64,000 nt of DNA from Legionella sp. (GCA_031291095.1 JARLJR010000008.1:125375-189374), one strand, 5' to 3'; positions 1 to 10,109 are shown, numbered from the stretch's first letter. A program made the numbers and translations. Notes: generated from the letters alone by a model not told the origin.

Positions 1-1020
1 GCATCTGTTTTAACTCATTTGGATGCAGAAAAATATCGTATTATTCCGATAGCCATGGATAAAGAGGGACTTTTTCATGTGCATCAATATGAAGATCTAT
101 TAGCTTATAAAGACAAGCTTCCAGTGAGTACCGAACGCTCTAAGCCTTTAGCCAGTTTACTGATTGATGGGTGTTTCGCTGTTGATGCAGAGGTGGTGTT
201 TCCTGTTGTTCACGGACCACTGTATGAAGACGGTTGTTTACAAGGTATTTTGGAGTTGGCTGGTATAGCATATGTGGGATGTGACGTCCTACCCTCTGCT
301 ATCGGTATGGACAAAGACATGACGCGCCGTGTGGCTTGCATTGATGGTTTGCAATCAGCACGCTACAAGCTGTTATCCTGGCATGCGCCTGCTGCAGAAC
401 GACAACGTTTCTGCCAAGAGGTTGCCACTGAATTTGGTTGGCCATTATTTGTGAAGCCATGCTCTATGGGGTCAAGTGTGGGCATCCACAAAGCTAAAAA
501 TATGAGCGAGTTGTTGGCTGCAGTAGATGATGCGTTACGCTACGATGAAGAAATTTTAGTAGAATCGTTCATCGAAGGTCGTGAGATAGAGCTGTCTGTA
601 CTCGAAAGCTTAGACCCTTCTGCTGCGCCAAGAGTGAGTATTCCTGGTGAAATTTGCGTTCACCATCCTGATGGTTTTTATTCCTACTCGGCAAAATACC
701 TTGAGAGTAATCAAACTGATTTAATTATTCCTGCTCCCTTAAGCCCTTCTGTAGCTGAGCGATTAAAGCAGGCTTCCTCGGATGTCTTTACCCGTTTAAA
801 ATGTAAAGGTATGGCGCGAGTAGATTTCTTTGTGAATGATAAAACAGAAACTATTTATTTTAATGAAATTAATACCTTACCTGGTTTTACTTCCATAAGC
901 ATGTACCCAAAGTTATGGCAGGCAAGTGGTTTAGCTTATCCTGATTTGCTTGATGAACTGATTCGTATTGCACAGGTTCATCAAAATTGTCGTAAACATT
1001 TAGTAACTAATTATCTGTGA
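1..1020 (+). CDS. ddl: D-alanine--D-alanine ligase, 5' end missing
   Basis: Cytoplasmic ATP-grasp enzyme that joins two D-alanines for the peptidoglycan pentapeptide. The reading frame is open from base 1 (…[13 protein letters not shown]), so the true start lies left of the window and an apparent TTG start at 19 is not real. Visible family blocks are [12 protein letters not shown], the ATP-grasp segment [13 protein letters not shown], the lid region [17 protein letters not shown], and the Mg-binding segment DFFVND…[11 protein letters not shown] near the C terminus. The stop overlaps the ftsQ GTG start by 4 bases, the normal dcw arrangement. About 30 N-terminal residues are judged missing by comparison with the usual length. 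Confidence 0.95.
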   Translation, partial: ASVLTHLDAEKYRIIPIAMDKEGLFHVHQYEDLLAYKDKLPVSTERSKPLASLLIDGCFAVDAEVVFPVVHGPLYEDGCLQGILELAGIAYVGCDVLPSAIGMDKDMTRRVACIDGLQSARYKLLSWHAPAAERQRFCQEVATEFGWPLFVKPCSMGSSVGIHKAKNMSELLAAVDDALRYDEEILVESFIEGREIELSVLESLDPSAAPRVSIPGEICVHHPDGFYSYSAKYLESNQTDLIIPAPLSPSVAERLKQASSDVFTRLKCKGMARVDFFVNDKTETIYFNEINTLPGFTSISMYPKLWQASGLAYPDLLDELIRIAQVHQNCRKHLVTNYL

Positions 1021-1757
1021 GCGAAATGAGTATTAACAGGAGCAATGAATCTGGGAGTTTACGCTATATTTGCCTGCTTTGGGGGTTAATCCTCTGCGCA
1101 GTGATATTGGCAGGGCGCCTGGGTTATTGGTACCTATCTGATGCAGAGTATTTTCCGATAACCACGATTAAAGTGGCTGCAAGTTACGAACATGTGAGTC
1201 ATAAAGAGTTAGAGGATGTTTTAGCAAAATATGTAGGAGATAGTTTCTTTGCTTTGCCTGCACGGGCATTGCAAAGCGAACTGAATGAAATGAGTTGGGT
1301 AGATACGGCGACCGTAGAACGCGTTTGGCCAGATACGTTAAAAATCAGGTTAATCGAAAAGAAACCAGTAGCTATTTGGGGTAATTCACTAATGACCGCA
1401 GATGGTCGGTTATTTAATGAAGGCTCTGATATTGGTGATTTAAGTCTACCAAAGTTAAAAGGACCATCATCTCAGCAACTAGACGTCTTACAAGTTTACG
1501 AAAAATTGAGTAAGATATTATCAATGTACGGATTGAATGCTACTGGACTGCATTTAAGAGATAACCAATCCTGGGTATTATTAATAGGAAATAACATAAA
1601 AATATACTTAGGAAAGAACGAGTTAGAAGCACGATTGCTGCGATTTTGTAAGGCATATCCAGCTGTATTTGCTCAAAAAATCGAGCAGCTGGCAAGTGTA
1701 GACTTACGCTATCCGCGTGGTATGGCAGTGCAGTGGAAACAACAAACGGAACGATAA
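1017..1757 (+). CDS. ftsQ: Cell division protein FtsQ
   Basis: Bitopic inner-membrane divisome protein that links early and late division proteins. The 246-residue product has a short cytoplasmic tail, one membrane span (about residues 16-38, [20 protein letters not shown]), a POTRA-like segment beginning FPITTIKV, and the FtsQ/DivIB beta domain containing [27 protein letters not shown] and [10 protein letters not shown]. The GTG start at 1017 overlaps the ddl stop; an ATG three codons in is an alternative. The stop shares one base with the ftsA ATG, so translation is probably coupled. Position between ddl and ftsA makes the assignment secure. Confidence 0.95.
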   Translation: MSEMSINRSNESGSLRYICLLWGLILCAVILAGRLGYWYLSDAEYFPITTIKVAASYEHVSHKELEDVLAKYVGDSFFALPARALQSELNEMSWVDTATVERVWPDTLKIRLIEKKPVAIWGNSLMTADGRLFNEGSDIGDLSLPKLKGPSSQQLDVLQVYEKLSKILSMYGLNATGLHLRDNQSWVLLIGNNIKIYLGKNELEARLLRFCKAYPAVFAQKIEQLASVDLRYPRGMAVQWKQQTER

Positions 1758-2995
1758 TGGCGAAGAAAATAGAAAAAAATATTATCACTGGCTTGGATAT
1801 AGGCACCTCAAAAATTAATGCGCTGATAGGTGAAGTATCCTCCGATGGAACAATCGAAGTAATTGGGATTGGTCGTCATCCTTCTCGTGGTTTAAAACGC
1901 GGTGTAGTCGTTGACATAGAGGCTACAGTTAATTCGATTCAGCGTGCAGTACAAGAAGCTGAGTTGATGGCCAATTGTGAAGTCAGAACGGTTTATGCCG
2001 GGATTGCTGGCAGCCACATACGCAGTTTAAATTCACATGGCATCGTGGCCATTCGTGAAAAAGAAGTATCGCAAGCCGATGTGGAGCGAGTGATTGATGC
2101 GGCAAAGGCAGTTGCTATTCCTGCGGATCAAAAAATTCTCCATATCCTACCTCAAGAATTCATTATCGATTATCAAGGCAGCATTCGTGAGCCTGTCGGT
2201 ATGGCGGGTGTTCGTCTTGAGTCACGAGTACATTTGGTGACTGGTTCGGTGAGTGCGGCACAAAACATTGTGAAATGTGTTCGTCGCTGTGGTTTAGACG
2301 TGAGTGATATTATTCTCGAGCAGTTGGCTTCAAGTCATGCAGTGCTTACTGATGATGAGAAAGACTTAGGTGTTTGTTTGATTGATATCGGCGCCGGAAC
2401 GACAGACATTGCCATATTTTCTGAAGGTGCGATTCAGCATACGGCAGTAATTCCGATTGCTGGTGATCAGGTAACCAATGACATTGCAATGGCTTTACGT
2501 ACACCTACTAAAGCAGCAGAAGCAATCAAATTAACTCATGCCTGTGCATTACCTGAATTAGCAAATCCAACCCAAATGTTGGAAGTTGCCAGTGTTAATG
2601 ATCGCCCAGGAAGAAAAATTTCAGCAAAAGCTTTAGCGGATGTTGTTTCAGCACGTTATGAAGAATTATTTACTTTAGTGCGCAATGAGTTGCGTCGCAG
2701 CGGTTTTGAAGATCGCATGGCTGCTGGTATTGTAATTACCGGTGGTGCTGCGAATGTTCATGGCGCGATTGAGTTGGCTGAGCTTTGTTTTGAAATGCCA
2801 GTGCGTAAAGGTTATGCACAGCACGTATCAGGCTTGGCTGAGGTTACTGAAAATCCTGCCTTTGCTACAGGTGTAGGTTTGCTGTTGCACGGATACCAGC
2901 AACAATACGATGCACGCTACAATGTTCCTGCAATGAGTGAAAACTCTAAGGGCTTGTGGTTGCGGATGAAAGAATGGTTTCAAGGAAATTTTTAA
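1757..2995 (+). CDS. ftsA: Cell division protein FtsA
   Basis: Actin-like ATPase that tethers FtsZ to the membrane and recruits later divisome proteins. The ATG at 1757 overlaps the ftsQ stop (TAATG) and gives 412 residues; an in-frame GTG further upstream is inside ftsQ and is not preferred. Actin-family motifs are visible: phosphate 1 GLDIGTSKINALIGE, phosphate 2 LIDIGAGTTDIAIF, adenosine motif GIVITGGAANVHG. The C terminus WLRMKEWFQGNF is the amphipathic membrane-targeting helix. The gene sits between ftsQ and ftsZ as expected. Confidence 0.97.
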   Translation: MAKKIEKNIITGLDIGTSKINALIGEVSSDGTIEVIGIGRHPSRGLKRGVVVDIEATVNSIQRAVQEAELMANCEVRTVYAGIAGSHIRSLNSHGIVAIREKEVSQADVERVIDAAKAVAIPADQKILHILPQEFIIDYQGSIREPVGMAGVRLESRVHLVTGSVSAAQNIVKCVRRCGLDVSDIILEQLASSHAVLTDDEKDLGVCLIDIGAGTTDIAIFSEGAIQHTAVIPIAGDQVTNDIAMALRTPTKAAEAIKLTHACALPELANPTQMLEVASVNDRPGRKISAKALADVVSARYEELFTLVRNELRRSGFEDRMAAGIVITGGAANVHGAIELAELCFEMPVRKGYAQHVSGLAEVTENPAFATGVGLLLHGYQQQYDARYNVPAMSENSKGLWLRMKEWFQGNF

Positions 2996-3091
2996 GATAC
3001 ATGTAACTGGAAACGCTTTACCAATTGAGAGAGCGGAAGAGGAAATTTTTACTGGTTACTATTACAGAATAAACGTATGGGGAGCACGGTT

Positions 3092-4285
3092 ATGTTTGAA
3101 TTAATGGAAGGCCAACTGCAAGATAGTAATGCAGTCATTAAGGTAGTTGGCGTTGGCGGCGGCGGTGGTAATGCTGTAGAGCATATGCTTGCTGAAAATA
3201 TTGATGGCGTTGAGTTTATCTGTGCTAATACAGATGCTCAAGCGTTAAGAGCGTCTAAAGCAAAAATTCACATTCAGTTGGGTGATGAATTAACGAAAGG
3301 CTTAGGTGCTGGTGCGAACCCACAAATTGGCCGTGAAGCAGCCGAAGAAGATCGCGAATTAATTCGTGAAATACTTGCAGGCGCTGATATGGTATTTATT
3401 ACTGCTGGAATGGGCGGTGGTACTGGAACTGGTGCTGCTCCTGTATTTGCAGAAATTGCCAAAGAATTAGGAATTTTAACAGTAGCGATTGTAACCAAAC
3501 CTTTTTCATTCGAAGGCAAGCAACGTGCCTTGGCTGCAGAAGACGGAATTCGTCGTCTTGCAGAACATGTCGATTCATTAATTACTATACCTAACAATAA
3601 GTTACTCAGCGTTTTAGGTAAAAATATTAGTTTATTAAATGCATTTAAAGCAGCTAATAATGTATTGCTTGGTGCAGTAAAAGGGATTTCAGATCTTATT
3701 ACACGCCCAGGTTTAATTAACGTCGACTTCGCTGACGTGCGTACAGTAATGTCCGAAATGGGTATGGCGATGATGGGAACCGGAAGTGCAGTAGGGGAGC
3801 AACGCGCTCGTCAAGCTGCTGAAGCTGCAATTGCCTCTCCATTATTAGAAGACGTGAATTTTTCAGGTGCTCGTGGAATCCTGGTGAATATTACTGCAGG
3901 TCTTGATATGTCAATCGGTGAGTTTGAAGAGGTTGGCGATGTTGTTAAAGAATTTATTTCTGATGATGCAACGGTAGTTGTTGGAACAGTAATTGATCCA
4001 GACATGACCGATGAAATGCGAGTTACTGTGATTGTTACAGGTTTGGGTGATGCAAGACAACGCCATCAACAAGCTCAACCACAACAAGCATATCGTGCAC
4101 GTTTGATTGAATCAATGAGAAGTGATGGTTCATTTGACTATCAAGAGTTAGATCGCCCAGCCGTAGTGCGTAAGCAAGCCAGTTCAACTGCAGCAGCTTC
4201 CGCAATGAAAGCAAGTGGTGATCATGTTCCTGATGTTGATTATCTAGATATCCCTGCTTTTTTACGTCGTCAAGAAGAGGCATAG
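3092..4285 (+). CDS. ftsZ: Cell division protein FtsZ
   Basis: Tubulin-like GTPase that forms the cytokinetic ring. The ATG at 3092 is preferred over the in-frame ATG at 3077 because GGGAG sits 8 bases upstream and the product then begins [10 protein letters not shown], giving 397 residues. The GTP-binding signature [13 protein letters not shown] and the T7 loop [15 protein letters not shown] (catalytic Asp) are intact. The C-terminal peptide [13 protein letters not shown] is the site that binds FtsA and other partners. It closes the dcw cluster and is followed by a strong terminator hairpin. Confidence 0.97.
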   Translation: MFELMEGQLQDSNAVIKVVGVGGGGGNAVEHMLAENIDGVEFICANTDAQALRASKAKIHIQLGDELTKGLGAGANPQIGREAAEEDRELIREILAGADMVFITAGMGGGTGTGAAPVFAEIAKELGILTVAIVTKPFSFEGKQRALAAEDGIRRLAEHVDSLITIPNNKLLSVLGKNISLLNAFKAANNVLLGAVKGISDLITRPGLINVDFADVRTVMSEMGMAMMGTGSAVGEQRARQAAEAAIASPLLEDVNFSGARGILVNITAGLDMSIGEFEEVGDVVKEFISDDATVVVGTVIDPDMTDEMRVTVIVTGLGDARQRHQQAQPQQAYRARLIESMRSDGSFDYQELDRPAVVRKQASSTAAASAMKASGDHVPDVDYLDIPAFLRRQEEA

Positions 4286-4313
4286 TTAGGCATTACCGCT
4301 GTAGAAAAGACTT

Positions 4314-4352
4314 ACCCGGGGTTTGTAATTCAAATTGCCCGGGTTTTGTTTT
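4314..4352 (+). terminator. Rho-independent terminator after ftsZ
   Basis: ACCCGGG at 4314-4320 pairs with CCCGGGT at 4338-4344, extended inward by GTTTG/CAAAT pairing, and is followed by a T-rich run (TTTTGTTTTG). It lies 28 bases after the ftsZ stop and separates the dcw transcript from lpxC. Confidence 0.85.
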
Positions 4353-4465
4353 GCTTTATTACATTATAAAAAAATAGACGAACTTATAATTTATTGGTAA
4401 AATCTCGAAGTTTTTTGCGCGTAAAATAATAATATTATGAGGAATAGGAACAAGGTGAGCACTGA

Positions 4466-5380
4466 ATGATAAAACAAAGAACTCCTAAAAAGGTAATCCA
4501 GGCTACTGGCGTGGGATTGCATTCGGGTGAGAAAGTGCTTTTAACCCTGAGACCTGCTCCTGTTAATACTGGCATTGTTTTTCGACGCGTTGATCTTTCA
4601 CCTGTAGTTGAAATCCCTGCATCCTATGAGCACGTAGGCGATACGATGTTATGTACTACACTGCATCATGGTCAGGTTAAGATTGCTACGGTGGAGCATT
4701 TGCTTTCTGCTTTGGCTGGTTTAGGCATTGATAATGCATACATTGATGTTAATGCGCCTGAGCTTCCTATTATGGATGGCAGTGCAGCGCCTTTTGTATT
4801 TTTGATCCAATCGGCAGGTATTCGCGAGCAAAATGCGCCCAAAAAATACATTCGCATTACTAAGCCCATTCGTGTAGAAGATAATGGGAAGTATGTGCAA
4901 TTTTATCCATATAATGGGTATAAAATTTCCTTTACTATTGATTTTGATCATCCAGCATTCAATGACAAACCACAAAAAGTAAGCTTTGATTTCTCGACAA
5001 CTTCTTATGTTAGAGAAGTATGCCGTGCGCGTACTTTTGGTTTTCTTTCTGATTATGAGAAGCTACGTGAGTGTGATTTAGCTAAAGGTGGAAGTCTGGA
5101 TAATGCAATCGTAGTAGATGATTACCGAGTCCTTAATGAAGATGGACTACGTTTTGAATCTGAATTTGTAACTCATAAGGTTTTAGACGCGATTGGCGAT
5201 CTCTATTTACTAGGCTCAAGTCTAATTGGTGCTTTTGAAGGGCATAAATCAGGGCATGAACTGAATAATAGATTATTACGTGAACTAATGGTCAGACAAG
5301 ATGCGTGGGAGTATACCACTTTTGACGCAGACGATTACCTACCCGTAATTCATAATGAATTTTGCCCTGTAGAAGCCTAA
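4466..5380 (+). CDS. lpxC: UDP-3-O-acyl-N-acetylglucosamine deacetylase LpxC
   Basis: Zn-dependent cytoplasmic deacetylase, the committed step of lipid A synthesis. The product is 304 residues, standard length. It starts [24 protein letters not shown], has the first zinc-His segment [19 protein letters not shown], the Glu/Asp segment [13 protein letters not shown], the zinc motif [14 protein letters not shown], and the catalytic-His segment [22 protein letters not shown] is the ribosome binding site. Its place directly after ftsZ is conserved in gammaproteobacteria. A GCCTGGTTGC palindrome follows and may end transcription. Confidence 0.97.
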   Translation: MIKQRTPKKVIQATGVGLHSGEKVLLTLRPAPVNTGIVFRRVDLSPVVEIPASYEHVGDTMLCTTLHHGQVKIATVEHLLSALAGLGIDNAYIDVNAPELPIMDGSAAPFVFLIQSAGIREQNAPKKYIRITKPIRVEDNGKYVQFYPYNGYKISFTIDFDHPAFNDKPQKVSFDFSTTSYVREVCRARTFGFLSDYEKLRECDLAKGGSLDNAIVVDDYRVLNEDGLRFESEFVTHKVLDAIGDLYLLGSSLIGAFEGHKSGHELNNRLLRELMVRQDAWEYTTFDADDYLPVIHNEFCPVEA

Positions 5381-5404
5381 GCCCCCCCTATTAAATTAGC
5401 ATAG

Positions 5405-5424
5405 CCTGGTTGCTTGCAACCAGG
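5405..5424. repeat. Family A palindrome (CCTGGTTGC/GCAACCAGG)
   Basis: The 20-base hairpin CCTGGTTGC-TT-GCAACCAGG is followed by GACTTTCTTTT, so it could double as the lpxC terminator. The same 20 bases occur at 32787-32806, and close variants at 40442-40461 and 47182-47201. Decayed copies appear near 5485-5500 and 9186-9205. Confidence 0.8.
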
Positions 5425-5617
5425 ACTTTCTTTTAAGCTGTATCTTCATCCGAATCTTGTTTGAAATCCGCTTTTAGGAAAACTAGTTGCCAGCAACCAG
5501 ACTACGTCGGTTAAAAATTGAACCATTCTATAAACTCAAAACTTGTATATTTACAAATCAAAGTCTAAAATATGGCTATTTTATACCTATTTTGACCATA
5601 TATCCTTGGAGGATTTA

Positions 5618-6910
5618 ATGCCAACTATCGCAATGAATGCTTATGTAGCAGCACAAGTACAAAAAGCCGACTTACTTGAAGACCTAACGCTTGTCTTAAC
5701 TACATGGGACGATTATCGTGATTTTTTAAGTATAAAAATTGAAAAAAAAGTAATAGCTTTAGATTTTAGTAACATAAAACTGTCGGAGGATGATGTAAGT
5801 GATTTAGTAAAGGCACTTAACGAGCAATCTTCCATAATCAAATTAACGCTAAGCAATTGCCAGCTTACCGATCTCCATGAAGAGCGGCTCAGTCAATTAA
5901 AATACATTACGGAACTTGATTTAAATAATAATCTGTTACAACAGCCTAGTCTAAAAGCCCAAAAATTAAAATCACTGTGTTTAAATAACAATTCTCATCT
6001 GGATGCTGCGATTGTACTGTTGAATTTGAGTAGAAGTATTAGCAACTTGGAAAAACTCGATCTGGCTCATTGTAATGTTACAGATTCCGAGCTAATTTCA
6101 CTGGTTTCACTGTCTTTTAGAATGCTAGCGTGCCTTGATTTATCGAATAATTTTCTTAGTGACGAAGGGCAAGAATTTTTATTACAAAGAAAAAATCATA
6201 ATCCTTTGTTGCAAGAAATTAATCTGCTAGGAAATACGGGTATTACTACCTTACAAATATTTCCTTTTGCATCCGGGGATAATCGCCATCTCAATATAGA
6301 AAGTTTCCTAACTCGATTAGAACTGCAAATAAGAGTTACACGAGAAAAATTAGATAAATTAAGTCCTCAGCCAGAGCCTGAAGCATCCTCTTCTCAAGCC
6401 TCATCACCGAGAATGGTTCCTATTAATTTATTTAAAGGGGTAACAAAAAGTGCTCCAGAACAATTAAAAGTATTAGAAAAGTTAATGGATATGCAAAGTA
6501 TAGTGATTAAAAAATTGATACTAAGTCGTGAATCACTATCCCTTGATAAAATAGATCGCATGCAAAAGCAAATAGAAACATATCACCAACAATTCATAGA
6601 TGCAAAAAAAGCCAAAACGGTACAACTTCAAAATAGTCCTCGTTCAGCTTCGCCAGATCTTAGCAAAGGCAGACCACGTTCTCCTAGCTCTCCGCGAAGT
6701 GGTTCCATGCGTAATTTGTCAAAATTTTTTGATCAACAGCAATCTCCTGCGGGTGTACCAGACAGCGATATGGCAACGAAGCTTATTACAGCCAAACAAA
6801 TAGACTTTGTTACAAAACTGATTGCCGCTCAAGAAGGCTTAATTAGCTATTTGAAGTCGCCGAGTAATGACGAGTTGATTGAGCAAGAACGCACATTAAG
6901 ATCGAGCTAA
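5618..6910 (+). CDS. Leucine-rich-repeat protein, candidate Dot/Icm effector
   Basis: I do not recognise the specific gene. The ATG at 5618 has a good GGAGG six bases upstream and gives 430 residues; an in-frame upstream ATG at 5543 has none. Residues about 45-215 form roughly six leucine-rich repeats of the RNase-inhibitor kind (VIALDFSNIKLSEDDVSDLV, ITELDLNNNLL, LEKLDLAHCNVTDSEL, LACLDLSNNFLSDEG, EINLLGNTGI). The C-terminal half is charged, probably helical or coiled-coil, interrupted by a Ser/Pro/Arg-rich linker (SPRSASPDLSKGRPRSPSSP). No signal peptide or membrane span is visible. The tail ends with an acidic patch NDELIEQE and then TLRSS, which fits the E-block type of Dot/Icm export signal; this is inference. 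Confidence 0.75.
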   Translation: MPTIAMNAYVAAQVQKADLLEDLTLVLTTWDDYRDFLSIKIEKKVIALDFSNIKLSEDDVSDLVKALNEQSSIIKLTLSNCQLTDLHEERLSQLKYITELDLNNNLLQQPSLKAQKLKSLCLNNNSHLDAAIVLLNLSRSISNLEKLDLAHCNVTDSELISLVSLSFRMLACLDLSNNFLSDEGQEFLLQRKNHNPLLQEINLLGNTGITTLQIFPFASGDNRHLNIESFLTRLELQIRVTREKLDKLSPQPEPEASSSQASSPRMVPINLFKGVTKSAPEQLKVLEKLMDMQSIVIKKLILSRESLSLDKIDRMQKQIETYHQQFIDAKKAKTVQLQNSPRSASPDLSKGRPRSPSSPRSGSMRNLSKFFDQQQSPAGVPDSDMATKLITAKQIDFVTKLIAAQEGLISYLKSPSNDELIEQERTLRSS

Positions 6911-7063
6911 TCGAATTTAAAGCTGCGAATTTTGCTTGATACTAACGCATAGAGAGAGTAAGTTTATTATTTTAAATGAAATAATAAACTTATCGTCATC
7001 GCGAGCCTTGACGAAATTTACCTATTTTGTAAATGCTTAATGTTTGGCAAAAGGAGCCGTAGA

Positions 7064-9100
7064 ATGACATTCAAAATTAAAGTATTAACCCTGGCCTTGT
7101 TATGTACCTCATCTGCTTTTTCCGCAAATATGGATAGCGAAAAAAAGCAAACGAATGATGCGCTACATATGGATTGGTTAGATACGAGTGTCTCACCGGC
7201 TGAAGATTTTTATTCCTATGCAAATAAGAATTGGCAAAAAAACAATCCTATTCCTCCTGAATACCCAAGTTGGGGCAGTTTTAACGTAGTACATGATAAA
7301 ATGCAGGATATTGTGCATCAAATGCTGATTAAAGCGGCGGCGAATACTAAAGCAAAGCCAGGCAGTATTGAGCAAAAAGTAGGTGATTTTTATTTCAGCG
7401 GCATGGATGAGGCGAATATTAACAAATTAGGTATAACACCTTTACAGCCAGAATTTGATCGTATTCAAAATATTAAAGATTTAGCGGACTTACAAAACGA
7501 AATCGCCCACTTACATCAAATCGGCGTCGATGCATTTTTTGGTTTCGGCAGTATGCAAGATTATAAAAACAGTAGCGAAATGATTGCCGCAGTTGTGCAA
7601 AGCGGTTTAGGGCTTCCTGATCGAGATTATTACCTAAAAGATACGCCCAAATTTAAACAGATTCGCGATGCTTATGTGGCACATATTGCTAAAATGTTTG
7701 AGTTATTAGGGGATAACACTGAGAAAGCAGCGGCTGAAGCACACCGAGTAATGGAATTAGAAACACAACTTGCTCAAGCCTCAATGTCACAAGTAGAACA
7801 ACGTGATCCACATGCGGTTTATCATATTATGGATAAGGCTCAATTAGAGAAAATTACACCTAATTTTTCTTGGCCTGCTTATTTTACAGCCATGGGGCAA
7901 GATAATCTTAAAAGCATTAATATGGCGATGCCAAATTTTTTCACAGCACTCAACGAGCAACTTAAAACTGTACCTCTTCAGGATTGGCAAACCTATTTAC
8001 GTTGGCACTTAATTGATAATTACGCACCTTATTTATCTAAGCCCTTTGTTGATGAAAACTTTAAGATGGCAACCGCCTTAACTGGAACAGAAAAAATACT
8101 TCCTCGCTGGAAACGGGTAGTGGGTACTGAAAATGCGGCCTTAGGATTTGCTATTGGTAAGATGTATGTACAACGCTACTTCTCACCAGAGGCGAAAAAA
8201 CAAGCCTTAGATTTACTGAAAAATATTCGCTATGTTCTACGTGAGGACATTAAGAGTCTTGCCTGGATGACTCCGGCTACTCGCGAGGCTGCATTGAAAA
8301 AATTAGATTTAATGGAAGAGCGCGTAGGTTATCCTTCAAAATGGTGGGATTATTCATCTTTGAAGGTAGATCGTGGCCCTTATGTGTTGAATGTGCTTCG
8401 CGCCAATCAATTTTTAGTAAAACGCGATCTTAATAAAATTGGCAAACCCATCGATCGCAGTGAATGGGGAATGACGCCACAAACAATTAATGCCTACTAC
8501 GATCCTTCCATGAATAACTTAAATATTCCTGCAGGAATTTTGCAGCCACCATTTTTTGACCCTAACGCACCGGCGGCAGTGAATTATGGGGCCATTGGCT
8601 TTGTTATGGGGCATGAAATGACCCATGGCTTTGATGATCAAGGAGCGCAATTTGATGGCCACGGTAATCTAAAAAATTGGTGGACTCCTAATGATTTAGC
8701 GAAATTTAAAGCGGCCACTCAATGTATTATTAATCAATACTCCCAATATGTAGTGAATGGCGATTTGCATGTACAAGGAAAGTTAGTTGTGGGTGAGGCG
8801 GCTGCTGATTTAGGCGGGATCACTTTAGCATACAGAGCATTTCATCATTCCGATGCCTACAAAAAGGCAAAAACAATTGATGGCATGACTCCTGATCAAC
8901 AATTCTTTTTGGGTACTGCTCATGTTTGGGCAATGAACATGCGACCTCAACAATTGCAAAATCAGGTGACAACCGATCCGCATCCTCCAGCAAAATATCG
9001 TGTTAATGGAAGTTTAGCGAACATCCCGCAATTTCAAGAGGCGTTTAAGATTCCTAATAATAGTCCTATGGTGAATGCAACTCGCTGTGTTATTTGGTAA
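7064..9100 (+). CDS. M13 family zinc metallopeptidase (neprilysin/PepO-like), exported
   Basis: Zinc endopeptidase of the neprilysin family, 678 residues, close to the usual M13 length. The ATG at 7064 follows AAGGAGCC and opens a signal peptide (FKIKVLTLALLCTSSAFSAN) likely cleaved after SAFSA, so the enzyme acts in the periplasm or outside. The N-terminal Peptidase_M13_N part includes DFYSYANKNWQ and GLPDRDYY; the zinc motif HEMTH is at residues 517-521 and the second metal ligand motif GEAAADLGG has its Glu at residue 578. The C terminus NATRCVIW matches the conserved CxxW ending of the family. A single transcription unit by spacing. Confidence 0.93.
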   Translation: MTFKIKVLTLALLCTSSAFSANMDSEKKQTNDALHMDWLDTSVSPAEDFYSYANKNWQKNNPIPPEYPSWGSFNVVHDKMQDIVHQMLIKAAANTKAKPGSIEQKVGDFYFSGMDEANINKLGITPLQPEFDRIQNIKDLADLQNEIAHLHQIGVDAFFGFGSMQDYKNSSEMIAAVVQSGLGLPDRDYYLKDTPKFKQIRDAYVAHIAKMFELLGDNTEKAAAEAHRVMELETQLAQASMSQVEQRDPHAVYHIMDKAQLEKITPNFSWPAYFTAMGQDNLKSINMAMPNFFTALNEQLKTVPLQDWQTYLRWHLIDNYAPYLSKPFVDENFKMATALTGTEKILPRWKRVVGTENAALGFAIGKMYVQRYFSPEAKKQALDLLKNIRYVLREDIKSLAWMTPATREAALKKLDLMEERVGYPSKWWDYSSLKVDRGPYVLNVLRANQFLVKRDLNKIGKPIDRSEWGMTPQTINAYYDPSMNNLNIPAGILQPPFFDPNAPAAVNYGAIGFVMGHEMTHGFDDQGAQFDGHGNLKNWWTPNDLAKFKAATQCIINQYSQYVVNGDLHVQGKLVVGEAAADLGGITLAYRAFHHSDAYKKAKTIDGMTPDQQFFLGTAHVWAMNMRPQQLQNQVTTDPHPPAKYRVNGSLANIPQFQEAFKIPNNSPMVNATRCVIW

Positions 9101-9117
9101 TTACGCCACATTATTAC

Positions 9118-9185
9118 TGGCTCTCGAATTACCGTAGCTTGACCGCGGTAATTCGGCCTCATATACGCGATATAAGTGAGAGCCA
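9118..9185. repeat. Nested inverted repeat downstream of the M13 peptidase
   Basis: The outer arms TGGCTCTC (9118-9125) and GAGAGCCA (9178-9185) enclose an inner perfect pair GAATTACCG (9126-9134) / CGGTAATTC (9146-9154). No T-run follows, so a simple terminator is unlikely. It is immediately followed by a decayed family A palindrome. Confidence 0.6.
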
Positions 9186-9225
9186 TTAGTTGTAAGCAAC
9201 CAGATTACTCATTAAAGGGACTTAA

Positions 9226-9312
9226 ATGAATAAAATCATGTTAATCACAGTTGGCTGTGTTTTTACCTGCATCTCATAATTTAGCAAAAGCTCAGAAAAC
9301 TATATCTTAATA
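9226..9312 (+). pseudogene. Possible remnant of a small exported protein (frameshifted signal peptide)
   Basis: An ATG at 9226, preceded by AAAGGGAC, encodes MNKIMLITVG and then runs to a stop at 9279. Reading one base over from about 9252 gives LAVFLPASHNLAKAQKTIS and a stop at about 9307-9309. Joined, the two halves look like a normal signal peptide with an AKA cleavage site. This suggests a decayed or truncated gene, but it is too short to prove coding. Confidence 0.3.
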
Positions 9313-9391
9313 AAACTTGCCATATTGCTCTGAACCACTGCCAAGACATCTATACTAAAAGTAGCAACTAAACTACTAAGGATTGGCAGTT

Positions 9392-9583
9392 ATGAACTTT
9401 AACCAGTTATTAATGGCTATTTTAATGTTGGTTTTATTTTTCTTGGTGAATGAATATGTTCCTTTAGCCCCTATTATCAATTTGTTGTTTAATTGCGTGA
9501 TGATCACAATAATTGTTCTTTACGTGATGCAATTTATAGGGGTAATTAAATCGATTTTGCCTGCACCTAAATTATTTAAATAA
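9392..9583 (+). CDS. Small membrane protein, Thivi_2564-like
   Basis: The 63-residue product starts MNFNQLLMAILMLVLFFLV with AAGGA upstream. It has two hydrophobic spans (about 5-22 and 28-50) separated by NEYVPLAPIIN, and a short basic tail (LPAPKLFK). The span-loop-span pattern with a conserved Asn-x-Tyr-x-Pro turn resembles the small Thivi_2564 family of inner-membrane proteins of unknown function; this name is from memory of the family pattern. Function unknown. Confidence 0.6.
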   Translation: MNFNQLLMAILMLVLFFLVNEYVPLAPIINLLFNCVMITIIVLYVMQFIGVIKSILPAPKLFK

Positions 9584-9737
9584 GCCTTACCCTGGATATT
9601 TGTTTCATGTATGATGGATCTGGAAGACAGAAACGCTAGTATATTTAAAAAATATCTTTTTGGGCAAAATCGAGTAACTTGTTCTATATATGTAGGATAA
9701 GTATGTTTTTTTGGAATAAAAAACAGAGGGAGGTATT

Positions 9738-10067
9738 ATGAGAAGGAACCCAATCCAAATATTTAGTGGCATCATGTTTACTGTGTTTTCTTTGCAAGCT
9801 TTTGCCGAAGAAAGTATCCGCATTACCGTAAAAACTAAAGAATATACTGCTGCAGGTATTGGTTATTCTGTGGATGGGCAGCGTTCAGGCGCGATTGGTA
9901 AATTATACTCAGGCAAAGGTTCCAAAAATCGAACCTATGTTTTTGGGTATAGAAAAAACTCTATTGTTGGTGCGAATATTACTTGTGGTTCCCGAGTTTT
10001 AACTAAAGATACGACTGTTACACTGGTTACTAAAGGTGAGCAGTGTCTTAGTGTAATCGAAGAATAA
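9738..10067 (+). CDS. Small exported protein of unknown function
   Basis: The 109-residue product starts at an ATG with GGGAGG seven bases before it. A signal peptide (NPIQIFSGIMFTVFSLQAFA, cleaved before EESIR) leaves a mature protein of about 85 residues, predicted mostly beta strands, with two Cys residues (ITCGSRVL and GEQCLSV) that could form a disulfide in the periplasm. No family recognised. It is monocistronic and followed by a long perfect hairpin. Confidence 0.7.
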   Translation: MRRNPIQIFSGIMFTVFSLQAFAEESIRITVKTKEYTAAGIGYSVDGQRSGAIGKLYSGKGSKNRTYVFGYRKNSIVGANITCGSRVLTKDTTVTLVTKGEQCLSVIEE

Positions 10068-10073
10068 TGCAAG

Positions 10074-10109
10074 TTTCCCCCGTATTCTAAGCATGAAATA
10101 CGGGGGAAA
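10074..10109. terminator. Perfect 13-bp hairpin after the small exported protein
   Basis: Left arm 10074-10086 (TTTCCCCCGTATT) and right arm 10097-10109 pair perfectly across a 10-base loop. There is no T-run after the stem on the + strand, so termination would rest on the very stable stem. It begins 7 bases after the stop codon. Confidence 0.6.

Noticed and set aside
1540..1806. 88-codon minus-strand frame with hydrophobic residues inside ftsQ/ftsA.
   Set aside because: It is antisense to two conserved essential genes and has no ribosome binding site.
3274..3597. 107-codon minus-strand frame inside ftsZ.
   Set aside because: A composition shadow of the conserved ftsZ codons.
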